The position numbers and the translations under genes were made by a program. Positions 51,517 through 58,715 of a stretch of DNA of 58,715 nucleotides are shown here, in pieces; the first letter of the stretch is position 1, and each line of letters opens with the position of its first letter. The notes beneath the pieces were generated by a model, which saw nothing but the letters and a program-made list of their open reading frames with translations, did no database searches and had not been told where the DNA came from. This stretch comes from Bacillota bacterium (GTDB lineage: Bacteria; Bacillota; Negativicutes; Sporomusales; Sporomusaceae). The stretch lies in contig JAEZVB010000014.1 in assembly GCA_023443285.1 (NCBI GenBank), positions 1 to 58,715 of the forward strand, written 5' to 3'.

Positions 51517-53364
51517 ATGGAACATTGTCATAATAGTTTAAGTCATATGGAAATCCCGGAGGGAGCTAAGAAGATTGTATTGGTGGGTAATCCCAATGTG
51601 GGAAAATCGGTATTTTTTAATGCCTTAACAGGCATGTATGTGGATGTCTCAAATTTCCCCGGGACCACTGTTGATATATCGCATGGCCGTTACGGCAAAG
51701 ACGTAGTGATTGATACACCTGGCGTATATGGTATCTCCTCTTTTAATGATGAGGAAACGGTGGCCAGAGATGTTATTTTGTCGGCCGATTTAATTTTAAA
51801 TGTCGTGGATGCCGTGCATTTGGAACGTGATTTGTTTTTGACACTGCAGGTTATTGATACCGGTATTCCTACGATTATTGCCATTAACATGCTGGATGAG
51901 GCTGAGGAACAAGGTCTTAAAATAGATGTTGAACTGCTTGAGCACCTGTTGGGTGTGCCGGTTATTGAGACAATAGCCGTAAAAGGTAAGGGTGTAGAGG
52001 AAGTCAAGAATCGGCTGTTTGAAGCCCGGACCGGGATTATCCCGTCGGAACTCAGAAGTAAGCTGCAAAGTATGATGAATCGGATTGGCTCGTGGGGCGA
52101 AGCGCTGCTTGTGCTTGAAGGTGATCCCCATGTGGCTGAGCGCCATGGTGTACCAGCTGGTGAGCAGCGGGAGGAAATCTATCATGACCGTCGCCACCGG
52201 GTGAATGATATCGTCAAGCATGTTGTGAGTGAAACCCAAGATGGTGCAACTTTTAGCACCAAATTAGGGCGGTATATGCTTAGACCCTGGACAGGTATCC
52301 CGATATTTGCGCTTGTGCTGTATGCCATGTATTACTTGATTGGTGTGCTTGTGGCTCAGGATATTGTCGGCTTTACTGAGGAAACCATCATGCAGGGTAT
52401 GTATGAGCCGGTAGTGAGAGATTTTGTTGGACGCTTTATTAGTGAACAATCGGTAATTGGTACCATCCTAATTGGTGAATTTGGGTTGTTGACTATGACC
52501 GTTACTTATGTTCTGGGATTATTGCTGCCCTTGGTTGTTGGCTTTTACCTGGCCTTGTCAATTATGGAGGATTCGGGTTATCTGCCACGTTTGGCAACCT
52601 TAGTTGACCGGGTTATGACCAGCATTGGATTAAATGGCCGGGCAATTATTCCTCTAATTTTGGGGTTTGGCTGTGTAACCATGGCAACAATCACCACCCG
52701 TATTTTGGGAACTAAGCGGGAACGGACGATTGCCACCGCCGTACTGGGGCTTGCTATACCTTGCTCGGCACAGCTTGGTGTGATTGCCGGCATGCTGGCA
52801 GGTATTGGTACCAAGTTTATTGCTATCTATATTGTTGTTATCTTACTAGTATTGGGAATAACCGGCAAGATTCTTCACAAGGTATTGCCTGGTGAGTCCT
52901 CCGATCTTTTGATAGATTTGCCACCCATTCGCTTACCACGCGGTGAAAATGTATTAAAAAAGACAGTGATCAAATCCTATGCTTTTCTCTTAGAGGCTAC
53001 ACCGCTATTTATGCTGGGTGCGCTGATTATTTCGGGACTTCAGCTTAGCGGCCTCTTAGAAGGGATTCAATCCGCGTTAGCTCCGCTAACAGTAGGTATG
53101 CTGAAATTGCCAAAAGAATCGGCAACCGCCTTTATTATGGGTCTTATCCGCCGCGACTTCGGGGCGGCTGGACTAAGTGATATGGCGCTAACGCCGGCAC
53201 AGACCTTAGTATCCTTGGTTACCATCACGCTGTTTGTTCCTTGTGTTGCCACTGTTATTATGATGTTTAAAGAGCGGGGCAGTAAAGAGGGCGCTTTAAT
53301 TTGGCTGAGTTCGTGGATATTTGCTTTTCTCATCGGTGCGATTGTAGCGGCAGTAGTGATTTAA
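51517..53364 (+). CDS. feoB: Ferrous iron transport protein B
   Basis: GTPase-permease of 615 residues. N-terminal G domain: G1 GNPNVGKS, G2 region NFPGTTVD, G3 DTPG, G4 NMLD. Middle regulatory segment then about seven to ten transmembrane helices with gate motifs LGFGCVTMA and AIPCSAQLG-type sequences. It imports Fe2+ under anaerobic conditions. It is shorter than E. coli FeoB, as is usual for this subtype. ATG 51517 was chosen, with GGAGGA directly upstream; GTG 51505 is possible but is too close to its AAGGAG. A small Cys-rich gene follows at 53384. Confidence 0.95.
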   Translation: MEHCHNSLSHMEIPEGAKKIVLVGNPNVGKSVFFNALTGMYVDVSNFPGTTVDISHGRYGKDVVIDTPGVYGISSFNDEETVARDVILSADLILNVVDAVHLERDLFLTLQVIDTGIPTIIAINMLDEAEEQGLKIDVELLEHLLGVPVIETIAVKGKGVEEVKNRLFEARTGIIPSELRSKLQSMMNRIGSWGEALLVLEGDPHVAERHGVPAGEQREEIYHDRRHRVNDIVKHVVSETQDGATFSTKLGRYMLRPWTGIPIFALVLYAMYYLIGVLVAQDIVGFTEETIMQGMYEPVVRDFVGRFISEQSVIGTILIGEFGLLTMTVTYVLGLLLPLVVGFYLALSIMEDSGYLPRLATLVDRVMTSIGLNGRAIIPLILGFGCVTMATITTRILGTKRERTIATAVLGLAIPCSAQLGVIAGMLAGIGTKFIAIYIVVILLVLGITGKILHKVLPGESSDLLIDLPPIRLPRGENVLKKTVIKSYAFLLEATPLFMLGALIISGLQLSGLLEGIQSALAPLTVGMLKLPKESATAFIMGLIRRDFGAAGLSDMALTPAQTLVSLVTITLFVPCVATVIMMFKERGSKEGALIWLSSWIFAFLIGAIVAAVVI

Positions 53365-53383
53365 TAACGCAGAGGTGATTGCT

Positions 53384-53524
53384 ATGAAGCAGCAGGTTTG
53401 TCCACAGTGTAAACTGAATTGTGAGCTGGGAGAGATACGCTGCCCCCGTTGTCACAAATTGCTGTTAACCCAGTGTAACGGGAATTGCAGCAAATGTAAG
53501 CAACAGAATAAATGCTCCGGCTAA
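53384..53524 (+). CDS. 46-residue cysteine-rich protein in the feo operon
   Basis: Very small protein, not a recognised family. Nine of 46 residues are cysteine (positions 6, 9, 13, 20, 23, 31, 35, 38, 44), arranged as several CxxC pairs (VCPQC, CPRC, CSKC), like a double zinc ribbon. ATG follows AGAGGTG at 8 bases, and the gene starts 19 bases after feoB and ends before the operon hairpin, so it is genuinely placed in the operon. It lacks a transmembrane helix, unlike FeoB-associated Cys-rich membrane proteins. It may bind Fe or Zn and act as a FeoC-like accessory, but this is inference. Confidence 0.75.
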   Translation: MKQQVCPQCKLNCELGEIRCPRCHKLLLTQCNGNCSKCKQQNKCSG

Positions 53525-53531
53525 ATATAAG

Positions 53532-53571
53532 AATACCCCCCAGAGTTGCTCATTCAACTCTGGGGGGTATT
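53532..53571. terminator. Bidirectional hairpin between feo and glnB
   Basis: A perfect 17-bp stem (53532-53548 with 53555-53571; core CCCCCCAGAGTTG) lies between converging operons. Confidence 0.8.
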
Positions 53572-53584
53572 ACTCAATTATTTA

Positions 53585-53962
53585 TTATAAATCTTTCGGC
53601 ATATCGGCCGGGTCGGCAATGGCAATGTCGCCTTCTTCGCCGGTACGTATGCGTACTGCATTAGCTATCGGGTAGACAAAGATTTTGCCATCTCCGATTT
53701 TGCCGGTTCTGCAGGCGGCCTTGGCAGCTTCCAGCACTCTTTCAACAGGGACTTCACAGACTACAATTTCAATTTTTACCTTGGGAACCAAATTGATGCT
53801 GTATTCTTGCCCGCGGTACACTTCGGTGTGGCCTTTGGTTAGGCCACAGCCGTAGACTTGGGTTACGGTCATGCCGGTGACGCCGATCTTTTTCATAGCT
53901 GTCTTGAGTTCCTCAAGCTTTTCCGGACGGGTAATAATATCAATTTTGGTAATAGGTCTCAT
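53585..53962 (-). CDS. glnB: PII nitrogen regulatory protein
   Basis: Protein of 125 residues. PII core MRPITKIDIITRPEKLEEL, T-loop region (GCGLTKGHTEVYRGQEY, with Tyr residues at the tip) and the ATP-binding B/C loops (CRTGKIGDGKIFV). It senses ATP/ADP and 2-oxoglutarate and gates the ammonium channel. It lies 40 bases downstream of amtB in the same minus-strand operon, the standard glnK-amtB pairing in reverse gene order. ATG follows AAGGAGGA. Confidence 0.95.
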   Translation of the reverse strand: MRPITKIDIITRPEKLEELKTAMKKIGVTGMTVTQVYGCGLTKGHTEVYRGQEYSINLVPKVKIEIVVCEVPVERVLEAAKAACRTGKIGDGKIFVYPIANAVRIRTGEEGDIAIADPADMPKDL

Positions 53963-54002
53963 ATAGATGTCCTCCTTTATCTAGGTATACAGTAGTTATA
54001 GT

Positions 54003-55418
54003 TTACGCGAGAGTTGTCTTTTTCGCAACTACTTCCTGAGGGAAAGCACTTGCAGAAGAACCAAGGCCAATCGGCGAGCCTGTCATGAAGTCTTGATAAG
54101 CATAGCCGCGTTCACCGTGTTCGGTAATATCAAGCCCTTGGACTTCCTGTTCGGTAGTAGCGCGCACTTCCATAAATAAGCCAATGGCTTTAAGAATTAG
54201 GAAGGTCATTACAGCAGCAAATACCCAACTAATGCCGACACCAATAAGCTGTGTGGTTAACTGACTGGCATTCCCGTAGAATAGGCCATCCGCGCCTGCT
54301 GGGTTTACGGCTTTGGAAGCAAATAGGCCGGTAGCGATAGCGCCCCAAGTGCCACCAATGCCATGGACACCAAAAGCATCAAGCGAGTCATCATAACCAA
54401 GTTTGGGTTTTAGGACAGCTACAGCCAGGAAGCAGATAATACCTGCCGACAAACCAATGATAACTGCCGGAACAACACTGACAAAGCCAGCTGCCGGGGT
54501 AATAGCGACGAGACCGGCGACACAACCGGAAGCAGCGCCAAGAATGGTAGGCTTGCCATGATGTAACCATTCGGTTAATACCCAGGAAACCGTAGCGGCT
54601 GCTGCTGCTACATGAGTGACTACGAAGGCGTTGGCAGCAAGACCGTTGGCAGATAAAGCACTGCCGGCATTAAAGCCAAACCAACCAAACCAGAGGAGCG
54701 ATGCGCCAATTACCGTCATCGGTAAGTGATGGGGCATCATGACTTCTGAGCCATAGCCTTTGCGTTTGCCAATCATAAGAGCAATGGTAAGACCTGAAAC
54801 ACCGGAGATAATATGAACAACAGTACCACCAGCAAAATCCAGTACACCTAGTTCGCGGATCCAGCCGCCTACACCCCATACCCAGTGAGCCATGGGATCA
54901 TATACTACTGTGGTCCAGACTAAGGTGAAAACTACGAACGCGCCAAATTTCATACGTTCGGCAAAGGCACCGGTGATTAAGCCTGCAGTTATAATAGCAA
55001 ACATAGCTTGGAAGATCATAAAAGCCTGATGCGGAATAGTTGCGGCATAATCGGCGTTAGGCTCGATGCCAACACCATTTAAGCCAACCCAGTCAAGCGA
55101 GCCAATCAAATGGTTAATATCGGGACCAAAAGACAAAGAGTAACCGAATAATACCCATTGTACACTAACTAAGCCAATTACAAAGAAACTTTGCATGATC
55201 GTGCTTAACGCATTTTTGGTTCTTACCATACCAGCATAGAATAAAGCTAAACCAGGAGTCATAATCATTACCAGGGCTGCGCTAATTAACACAAAGGTTG
55301 TGTCCCCGGTATCGATTTTGGCTGCTTCAGCCGGTGTTTCGCCATCGGCAAAGGCAGCAGGTACAAATAGCAGCATCAATAATAAACATACGGTACAAAT
55401 AGTCCAGAACTTTTTCAT
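54003..55418 (-). CDS. amtB: Ammonium transporter
   Basis: Protein of 471 residues. It has a cleavable signal peptide (ends near PAAFADG) and eleven transmembrane segments; pore residues include the twin histidines in VVHIISGVSG and FGVHGIGGTWG. It conducts ammonium and is gated by the PII protein encoded next. ATG 55418 follows AAGGAAGGG and yields a normal signal peptide; the frame is open upstream through the leader hairpins but that is not coding. Expression is probably attenuated by the leader terminator at 55472-55508. Confidence 0.95.
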   Translation of the reverse strand: MKKFWTICTVCLLLMLLFVPAAFADGETPAEAAKIDTGDTTFVLISAALVMIMTPGLALFYAGMVRTKNALSTIMQSFFVIGLVSVQWVLFGYSLSFGPDINHLIGSLDWVGLNGVGIEPNADYAATIPHQAFMIFQAMFAIITAGLITGAFAERMKFGAFVVFTLVWTTVVYDPMAHWVWGVGGWIRELGVLDFAGGTVVHIISGVSGLTIALMIGKRKGYGSEVMMPHHLPMTVIGASLLWFGWFGFNAGSALSANGLAANAFVVTHVAAAAATVSWVLTEWLHHGKPTILGAASGCVAGLVAITPAAGFVSVVPAVIIGLSAGIICFLAVAVLKPKLGYDDSLDAFGVHGIGGTWGAIATGLFASKAVNPAGADGLFYGNASQLTTQLIGVGISWVFAAVMTFLILKAIGLFMEVRATTEQEVQGLDITEHGERGYAYQDFMTGSPIGLGSSASAFPQEVVAKKTTLA

Positions 55419-55471
55419 TTTACATCCCTTCCTTTGCATAATAGTATTTTCCCTCTCGCCATTTCCGGAAA

Positions 55472-55508
55472 TAAAAAAAACGCCTGAAGGTATAAACCTC
55501 CAGGACGT
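55472..55508 (-). terminator. Leader terminator (attenuator) upstream of amtB
   Basis: On the minus strand ACGTCCTGGAGG pairs with CCTTCAGGCGT across TTTATA, followed by eight T. It lies about 55 bases before the amtB start and after its promoter, so it would stop transcription before the gene. Confidence 0.8.
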
Positions 55509-55531
55509 CATTGTCCGGAAATTAGACACAA

Positions 55532-55558
55532 AAGCCTTCGCAAAAATTGCGAAGGCTT
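55532..55558 (-). promoter_or_regulatory. First leader hairpin of the amtB transcript
   Basis: A 12-bp perfect stem (AAGCCTTCGCAA with TTGCGAAGGCTT) precedes the attenuator in the leader. Confidence 0.6.
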
Positions 55559-55588
55559 CATTGCCTAAATGATTAACTTGATGCTATT

Positions 55589-55618
55589 ACTATAGCAAAC
55601 AGTCTCAAGCAGTGTCAA
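55589..55618 (-). promoter_or_regulatory. amtB-glnB promoter
   Basis: On the minus strand TTGACA (55618-55613) and TATAGT (55594-55589), 18-base spacer. It gives a leader of roughly 160 bases before amtB. Confidence 0.75.
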
Positions 55619-55683
55619 GTAGATTTTGAAAAATATATTATAAATATGGGATCATTTGCCTGTGTGTGTGCCAGGAGGATAAC

Positions 55684-55712
55684 TTGTATAAAACCCTTTC
55701 TCATGATATATT
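55684..55712 (+). promoter_or_regulatory. selC promoter
   Basis: TTGTAT (55684-55689) and TATATT (55707-55712), 17-base spacer, 18 bases before the tRNA. Confidence 0.6.
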
Positions 55713-55730
55713 ATAACAGTAAAGTAATAT

Positions 55731-55827
55731 GGGAGCGGATGGGGCCTGGTGGCTCCTGCAGTCTTCAAAACTGTTCGTTGGGCGTTAATCCGTCCATGGT
55801 GGGTTCGATTCCTACACGCTCCCGCCA
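55731..55827 (+). tRNA. selC: tRNA-Sec (anticodon TCA)
   Basis: Selenocysteine tRNA of 97 bases, including an encoded CCA. Acceptor GGGAGCG pairs with CGCTCCC, an extended D arm (GGGGCCTGGTGGCTCC), anticodon stem CAGT..ACTG with TCA at 55765-55767, a long variable arm, and T arm GTGGGTTCGATTCCTAC. It inserts selenocysteine at recoded UGA. selA, selB and selD are not in the window. It is directly followed by the repeat-flanked ettA islet. Confidence 0.95.
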
Positions 55828-55844
55828 GAAGAGAAATTAAGGGA

Positions 55845-55907
55845 TTTCGGTCATCTTGTCAATGGAAGCATAATTTTGCCGGTGGGCAAGGTTATGCTTC
55901 CATTTTG
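55845..55907 (+). repeat. Direct repeat R1, copy A (hairpin element)
   Basis: 63 bases nearly identical to 58281-58342 (four substitutions and one indel by eye). Its core AATGGAAGCATAA pairs with TTATGCTTCCATT, with an inner TTGCC/GGCAA stem. Confidence 0.85.
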
Positions 55908-55930
55908 CTTGGGTAACGATCACTTAAGTA

Positions 55931-55967
55931 TGGTATATGAAATGAATTAAGGATACGGAACGTCACC
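55931..55967 (+). repeat. Direct repeat R2, copy A
   Basis: TGGTATATG.AAATGA followed by TAAGGATACGGAA and CGTCAC; recurs at 58571-58610. Here it continues as CTTGTATCC, making a GGATAC/GTATCC inverted repeat. Confidence 0.75.
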
Positions 55968-56167
55968 TTGTATCCTCCGAATCAGTATCGTCTGAATATC
56001 AAATGACTTGTTGAGTGTGTTGCGATGACGGGATGTGCTATAATTATATGTAGATAATTGCACTGTTTTTTATTTGCTATGAAGAATTAGTTTATTTGCC
56101 AGCGATTTGATGGTATTATCAAGAAATCATTATTACTTTTAACTAAAAATTTTTAAGAGGTGAGTAA

Positions 56168-57850
56168 ATGAGTCAGGAAATAGACAAAATTATTTATTCC
56201 ATGATCCGTGTATCTAAAAAACACGGGCAGAAAGAAGTCCTCAAGGACATTTCGCTCTCTTACTTTTACGGAGCAAAAATAGGTGTCCTGGGTCTGAACG
56301 GATCCGGCAAAAGTTCGCTTCTCAAAATACTGGCCGGAGAAGATCAGAGTTTTGACGGTAAGACCGTTATCGCCCCCGGCTACACCATCGGTTACCTCCC
56401 TCAAGAGCCGTTGGTGGATGAAACCCGTACCGTGCGCGAGGTGGTGGAAGAAGGCGTAAAAGAACTGGTTCAGATTCGTGATCAGTACGAAGCCATCAAC
56501 GCCAAATTTTCCGAGCCCATGGAACCGGACGAAATGGACGCGCTTATCACCCGGCAGGGTGAAGTGCAGGAACTTATGGACAGCAAAGGCGTCTGGGATC
56601 TGGACTCCAAGCTTGAAATGGCCATGGACGCTTTGCGCTGCCCTCCGCCCGACTCATCGGTTTCGGTGATTTCGGGCGGTGAACGCCGCCGTGTGGCCTT
56701 GTGCCGCCTGCTGCTGAAAAACCCGGACATCCTGCTTCTGGACGAACCAACCAACCACCTGGACGCTGAATCGGTATCCTGGTTGGAACATTTTTTACAA
56801 ACTTTCCCCGGTACTGTAATTGCCGTAACCCACGACCGTTACTTCCTTGACAACGTGGCTGGATGGATTCTTGAACTTGATCGCGGTCGCGGCATTCCCT
56901 GGAAGGGCAACTACTCTTCCTGGCTGGAACAAAAGCAACAACGTCTGGCCAACGAAGAAAAAAGCGAATCCGAACGTCAGAAGACCTTGTCCCGCGAACT
57001 TGAGTGGATCCGCATGGCTCCCAAAGGACGCCACGCCAAGAGCAAAGCCAGGATCAACGCTTATGAAGCCATGCTTTCACATGAGTCTGAGCGCTTGGGT
57101 AAGGATTTGGAAATATACATTCCACCGGGACCGCGCTTGGGTAAGATCGTCATTGAAGCCGACAATGTCAGCAAAGCCATGGGCGACAAGGTGCTCGTGG
57201 AAAACATGAGCTTCATGATTCCGGCTGGAGCCATCGTCGGTATTATCGGCCCAAACGGAGCCGGTAAAACCACTCTCTTCAAGATGATCACTGGACAGGA
57301 AAAGCCCGACAGTGGTACCCTGAAAGTCGGCGAAACCGTTAGTTTGGCTTACGTGGATCAGAACCGCGACTCCCTTGATCCCGAAAAAACCGTCTACGAA
57401 GTTATCAGCGACGGCTACGACACTATCAAGCTAGGCAACCGCGAGATTAACTCTCGGGCTTACTGCGCGCGCTTCAACATCATGGGACAGGACCAGCAAA
57501 AGAAAGTGGACGTGCTATCCGGCGGTGAACGCAACCGCGTTCATCTGGCAAAGATGCTGAAAACCGGAGCCAACGTAATCCTCCTTGACGAACCCACCAA
57601 CGACCTGGACGTGAACACCATGCGCGCCCTGGAAGACGCACTGGAGAACTTTGCCGGTTGCGTGTTGGTCATCAGCCACGACCGCTGGTTCCTTGATCGC
57701 ATCGCGAGTCACATCATGGCTTTTGAGGGTGACTCCGTCGTGACCTTCTTTGAGGGTAACTATTCGGACTACGAAGCCGAACGCAAAAAACGCCTTGGCA
57801 AAGAAGCCGATCAGCCGCATCGACTGAAGTTTAGAAAACTCACCCGCTAG
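56168..57850 (+). CDS. ettA: ABC-F translation factor EttA
   Basis: Soluble ABC-F protein of 560 residues with two ATPase domains: Walker A GLNGSGKSS and GPNGAGKTT, signatures SGGERRRVAL and SGGERNRVHL, Walker B ILLLDEPTNHLD and ILLDEPTNDLD, a PtIM linker between them and an EttA-like arm. EttA binds the ribosomal E site and throttles elongation according to ATP/ADP. Length matches Gram-negative EttA (about 555). Base use differs from its neighbours: a strong preference for C/G-ending codons (GAC, AAC, CTG, ATC, TTC), whereas the window prefers A/T-ending. ATG follows AAGAGGTGAG. It lies between two direct repeats next to selC, which suggests transfer from a proteobacterium, possibly Desulfovibrio-like. 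Confidence 0.93.
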   Translation: MSQEIDKIIYSMIRVSKKHGQKEVLKDISLSYFYGAKIGVLGLNGSGKSSLLKILAGEDQSFDGKTVIAPGYTIGYLPQEPLVDETRTVREVVEEGVKELVQIRDQYEAINAKFSEPMEPDEMDALITRQGEVQELMDSKGVWDLDSKLEMAMDALRCPPPDSSVSVISGGERRRVALCRLLLKNPDILLLDEPTNHLDAESVSWLEHFLQTFPGTVIAVTHDRYFLDNVAGWILELDRGRGIPWKGNYSSWLEQKQQRLANEEKSESERQKTLSRELEWIRMAPKGRHAKSKARINAYEAMLSHESERLGKDLEIYIPPGPRLGKIVIEADNVSKAMGDKVLVENMSFMIPAGAIVGIIGPNGAGKTTLFKMITGQEKPDSGTLKVGETVSLAYVDQNRDSLDPEKTVYEVISDGYDTIKLGNREINSRAYCARFNIMGQDQQKKVDVLSGGERNRVHLAKMLKTGANVILLDEPTNDLDVNTMRALEDALENFAGCVLVISHDRWFLDRIASHIMAFEGDSVVTFFEGNYSDYEAERKKRLGKEADQPHRLKFRKLTR

Positions 57851-57863
57851 GAAGCTACTGAAA

Positions 57864-57899
57864 AACCCGGATTTTTGCAGTCAAAAAATCGGGGTTTGG
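57864..57899 (+). terminator. Hairpin after ettA
   Basis: AAACCC.GGATTTTT pairs with AAAAAATC.GGGTTT around GCAGTC. Confidence 0.6.
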
Positions 57900-57917
57900 C
57901 GCACCGCGAAGCAGTTT

Positions 57918-58052
57918 ATGCACATTTTGTCAGTGGCTGAAGCGATAGAAGAGTTTAATGTTGATATGTATTTTGTATTGATTGAGAATATTGTTGTGAA
58001 TGATAGTAGAAAGCTGACAATGAGCCTAGGGGCATCTGAGGAACGGTTCTGA
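57918..58052 (+). pseudogene. Possible small ORF or gene remnant
   Basis: A 44-codon frame (begins MHILSVAEAIEEF, ends GASEERF) with protein-like composition but no clear ribosome site or known family. A further coding-like stretch without a start follows in another frame (about 58079-58226: PDGYRDENYEADISFD, two CxxxC-like cysteines, ends RRTV). Together they look like remnants of decayed genes rather than working ones. Confidence 0.3.
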
Positions 58053-58280
58053 CGATGCAAAAGAAATTTATCGGTGCCCGACGGTTATCGTGATGAAAAT
58101 TATGAAGCAGACATCAGCTTTGACGCCTGCAGTGGTTTTTGCATGAATAGCTGTCTTTTTAACGATTTGCCGAGCGGGGTTTCAATTTTAACGAGTTCAG
58201 GTGATGTAATGCGCCGAACGGTGTAAGACGGTGCATTTTATCAATAGATAGTTACTTTGCCAGAAAAAGAAACCTAGGCT

Positions 58281-58342
58281 TTTCGGTCATCTGTCAATGG
58301 AAGCATAATTTTGCCCGCGGGCAACGTTATGCTTCCACTTTG
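58281..58342 (+). repeat. Direct repeat R1, copy B (hairpin element)
   Basis: Second copy of the R1 element, same orientation as copy A. The inner loop differs (CCCGCGGG against CCGGTGGG) while the outer stem is kept. Confidence 0.85.
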
Positions 58343-58513
58343 AATTTGGGCAAAGATATGCTTTCTATAGGTTTAGGTTTGTACAAATAGTCTTTTCGGC
58401 AATTTATAAGAGAATGTATAAGATATAATAAAGAGGCTCTATTAGTATTTCTGATTGAGATGTTTTGCTGAATTGGCTAGAGAACTATTTCTTAAAATAA
58501 AATGATCTGTTTT

Positions 58514-58547
58514 AAATCCTGCGAATTTATATAAGTCTGCAGGATTT
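58514..58547 (+). terminator. Hairpin terminator-like element
   Basis: AAATCCTGC pairs with GCAGGATTT across a 16-base loop, followed by TGTATTTTTA. No gene directly precedes it. Confidence 0.5.
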
Positions 58548-58570
58548 TGTATTTTTATGGTAAATAGATT

Positions 58571-58610
58571 TGGTATATGGAAATGAGTAAGGATACGGAA
58601 GAACCGTCAC
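58571..58610 (+). repeat. Direct repeat R2, copy B
   Basis: TGGTATATGGAAATGAG, TAAGGATACGGAA and CCGTCAC match copy A; after CCGTCAC the sequence departs into the putative intron. Confidence 0.75.
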
Positions 58611-58715
58611 GTGCGCCAAGATGCGCACGGAGTATTGCGGGTGGAACTCCCGCCTGGGAAGGTCTAGCCAGCCACCCAGTATCCAGCCTTGGGACTGAAG
58701 CGGTAACGTCAGGTC
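58611..58715 (+). mobile_element. Probable 5' end of a group II intron, cut by the window edge
   Basis: It begins GTGCGCCAAGATGCGCAC, matching the GUGCG 5' splice-site consensus, and continues with domain-I-like paired blocks (GCGGGTGGAACTCCCGCC, GGGAAGGTCTAGCC, CCTTGGGACTGAAGCGG). The homology to copy A stops exactly at its first base. The reverse-transcriptase ORF and the 3' end would lie beyond the window. Assignment rests on 105 bases and on recollection of bacterial group II intron 5' regions. Confidence 0.6.

Larger units (their letters stand above)
55828..56167 (+). other. Gene-free stretch between selC and ettA
   Basis: It contains repeat copy A (hairpin part 55845-55907, second part 55931-55967) and then AT-rich DNA leading to ettA. 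TGCTATAAT (56036-56044) is a possible extended -10 promoter for ettA. No coding sequence is apparent. Confidence 0.6.
57851..58280 (+). other. Region after ettA without an intact gene
   Basis: 430 bases holding the ettA hairpin and coding-like fragments in different frames (see 57918-58226). I see no complete gene or RNA here. Confidence 0.5.

Noticed and set aside
55472..55558. ANTAR-type two-hairpin antiterminator before amtB
   Set aside because: Loops are TTTATA and AAA-like and lack the conserved A1/G4 hexaloop pattern, and no ANTAR gene is nearby; reported only as an attenuator of unknown control.
55646..55840. 64-codon frame across selC
   Set aside because: It runs through the tRNA-Sec gene and its promoter and has no ribosome site or protein similarity.

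Overview
The window looks like chromosome of an anaerobic, spore-forming Negativicute of the Sporomusaceae type (Sporomusa/Pelosinus/Acetonema relatives). This is inferred from Firmicute-style regulation (T-boxes, glycine and cobalamin riboswitches, strong Shine-Dalgarno sites), a TRAP system with DISM and LytTR regulators, a selenocysteine tRNA, and a glycine cleavage system with an anaerobe-type lipoylation set. No ribosomal RNA is present, so the placement rests on gene content and style only.

Layout. 1-1254: an NhaC-type antiporter at the window edge. 1535-8733: a chemosensory cluster (chemoreceptor, CheA hybrid, double-receiver/STAS protein, receiver-GGDEF diguanylate cyclase) that appears to feed c-di-GMP rather than a flagellar motor. 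8859-12190: an AEC transporter, a PhoH/PIN protein and a ProC-like reductase. 12445-18427: hexuronate catabolism (uxaB, uxaA) followed by a TRAP transporter (dctQMP). 18489-25840: two sensor systems, a very large 7TMR-DISM hybrid kinase with a divergent LytTR regulator and a YesM/YesN pair. 25864-29880: an MFS exporter, a Cys-Tyr-Pro-Arg repeat protein, an orphan ABC ATPase and the CCA-adding enzyme.

29905-47208 is a serine/glycine block: T-box-controlled serC with a phosphatase, a TPR protein, an Fe-S aldo/keto reductase, a thioredoxin-reductase-like flavoprotein, a type-4 uracil-DNA glycosylase, an HD-GYP protein, T-box-controlled serS, and a tandem-glycine-riboswitch operon gcvT-gcvH-gcvPA-gcvPB followed by two radical SAM proteins, a LipM-like octanoyltransferase and lpd. 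That operon appears to encode both the glycine cleavage complex and the octanoylation/sulfur-insertion steps that make its lipoyl arm. 47262-51075: a cobalamin riboswitch, cobI and a BtuFCD-type importer. 51101-53571: a Fur-controlled feoAB operon with a 46-residue cysteine-rich protein not caught by ordinary length cut-offs. 53585-55618: glnB-amtB on the minus strand with a terminator-bearing leader.

The last 3 kb is different in character. A selC tRNA is followed by a foreign-looking ettA gene lying between two direct copies of a hairpin-bearing repeat. The second copy is interrupted at its end by what looks like the 5' end of a group II intron running off the window. This selC-linked islet, the serC T-box with a second antiterminator but no second Stem I, and the lipoylation genes inside the gcv operon are the most noteworthy items.
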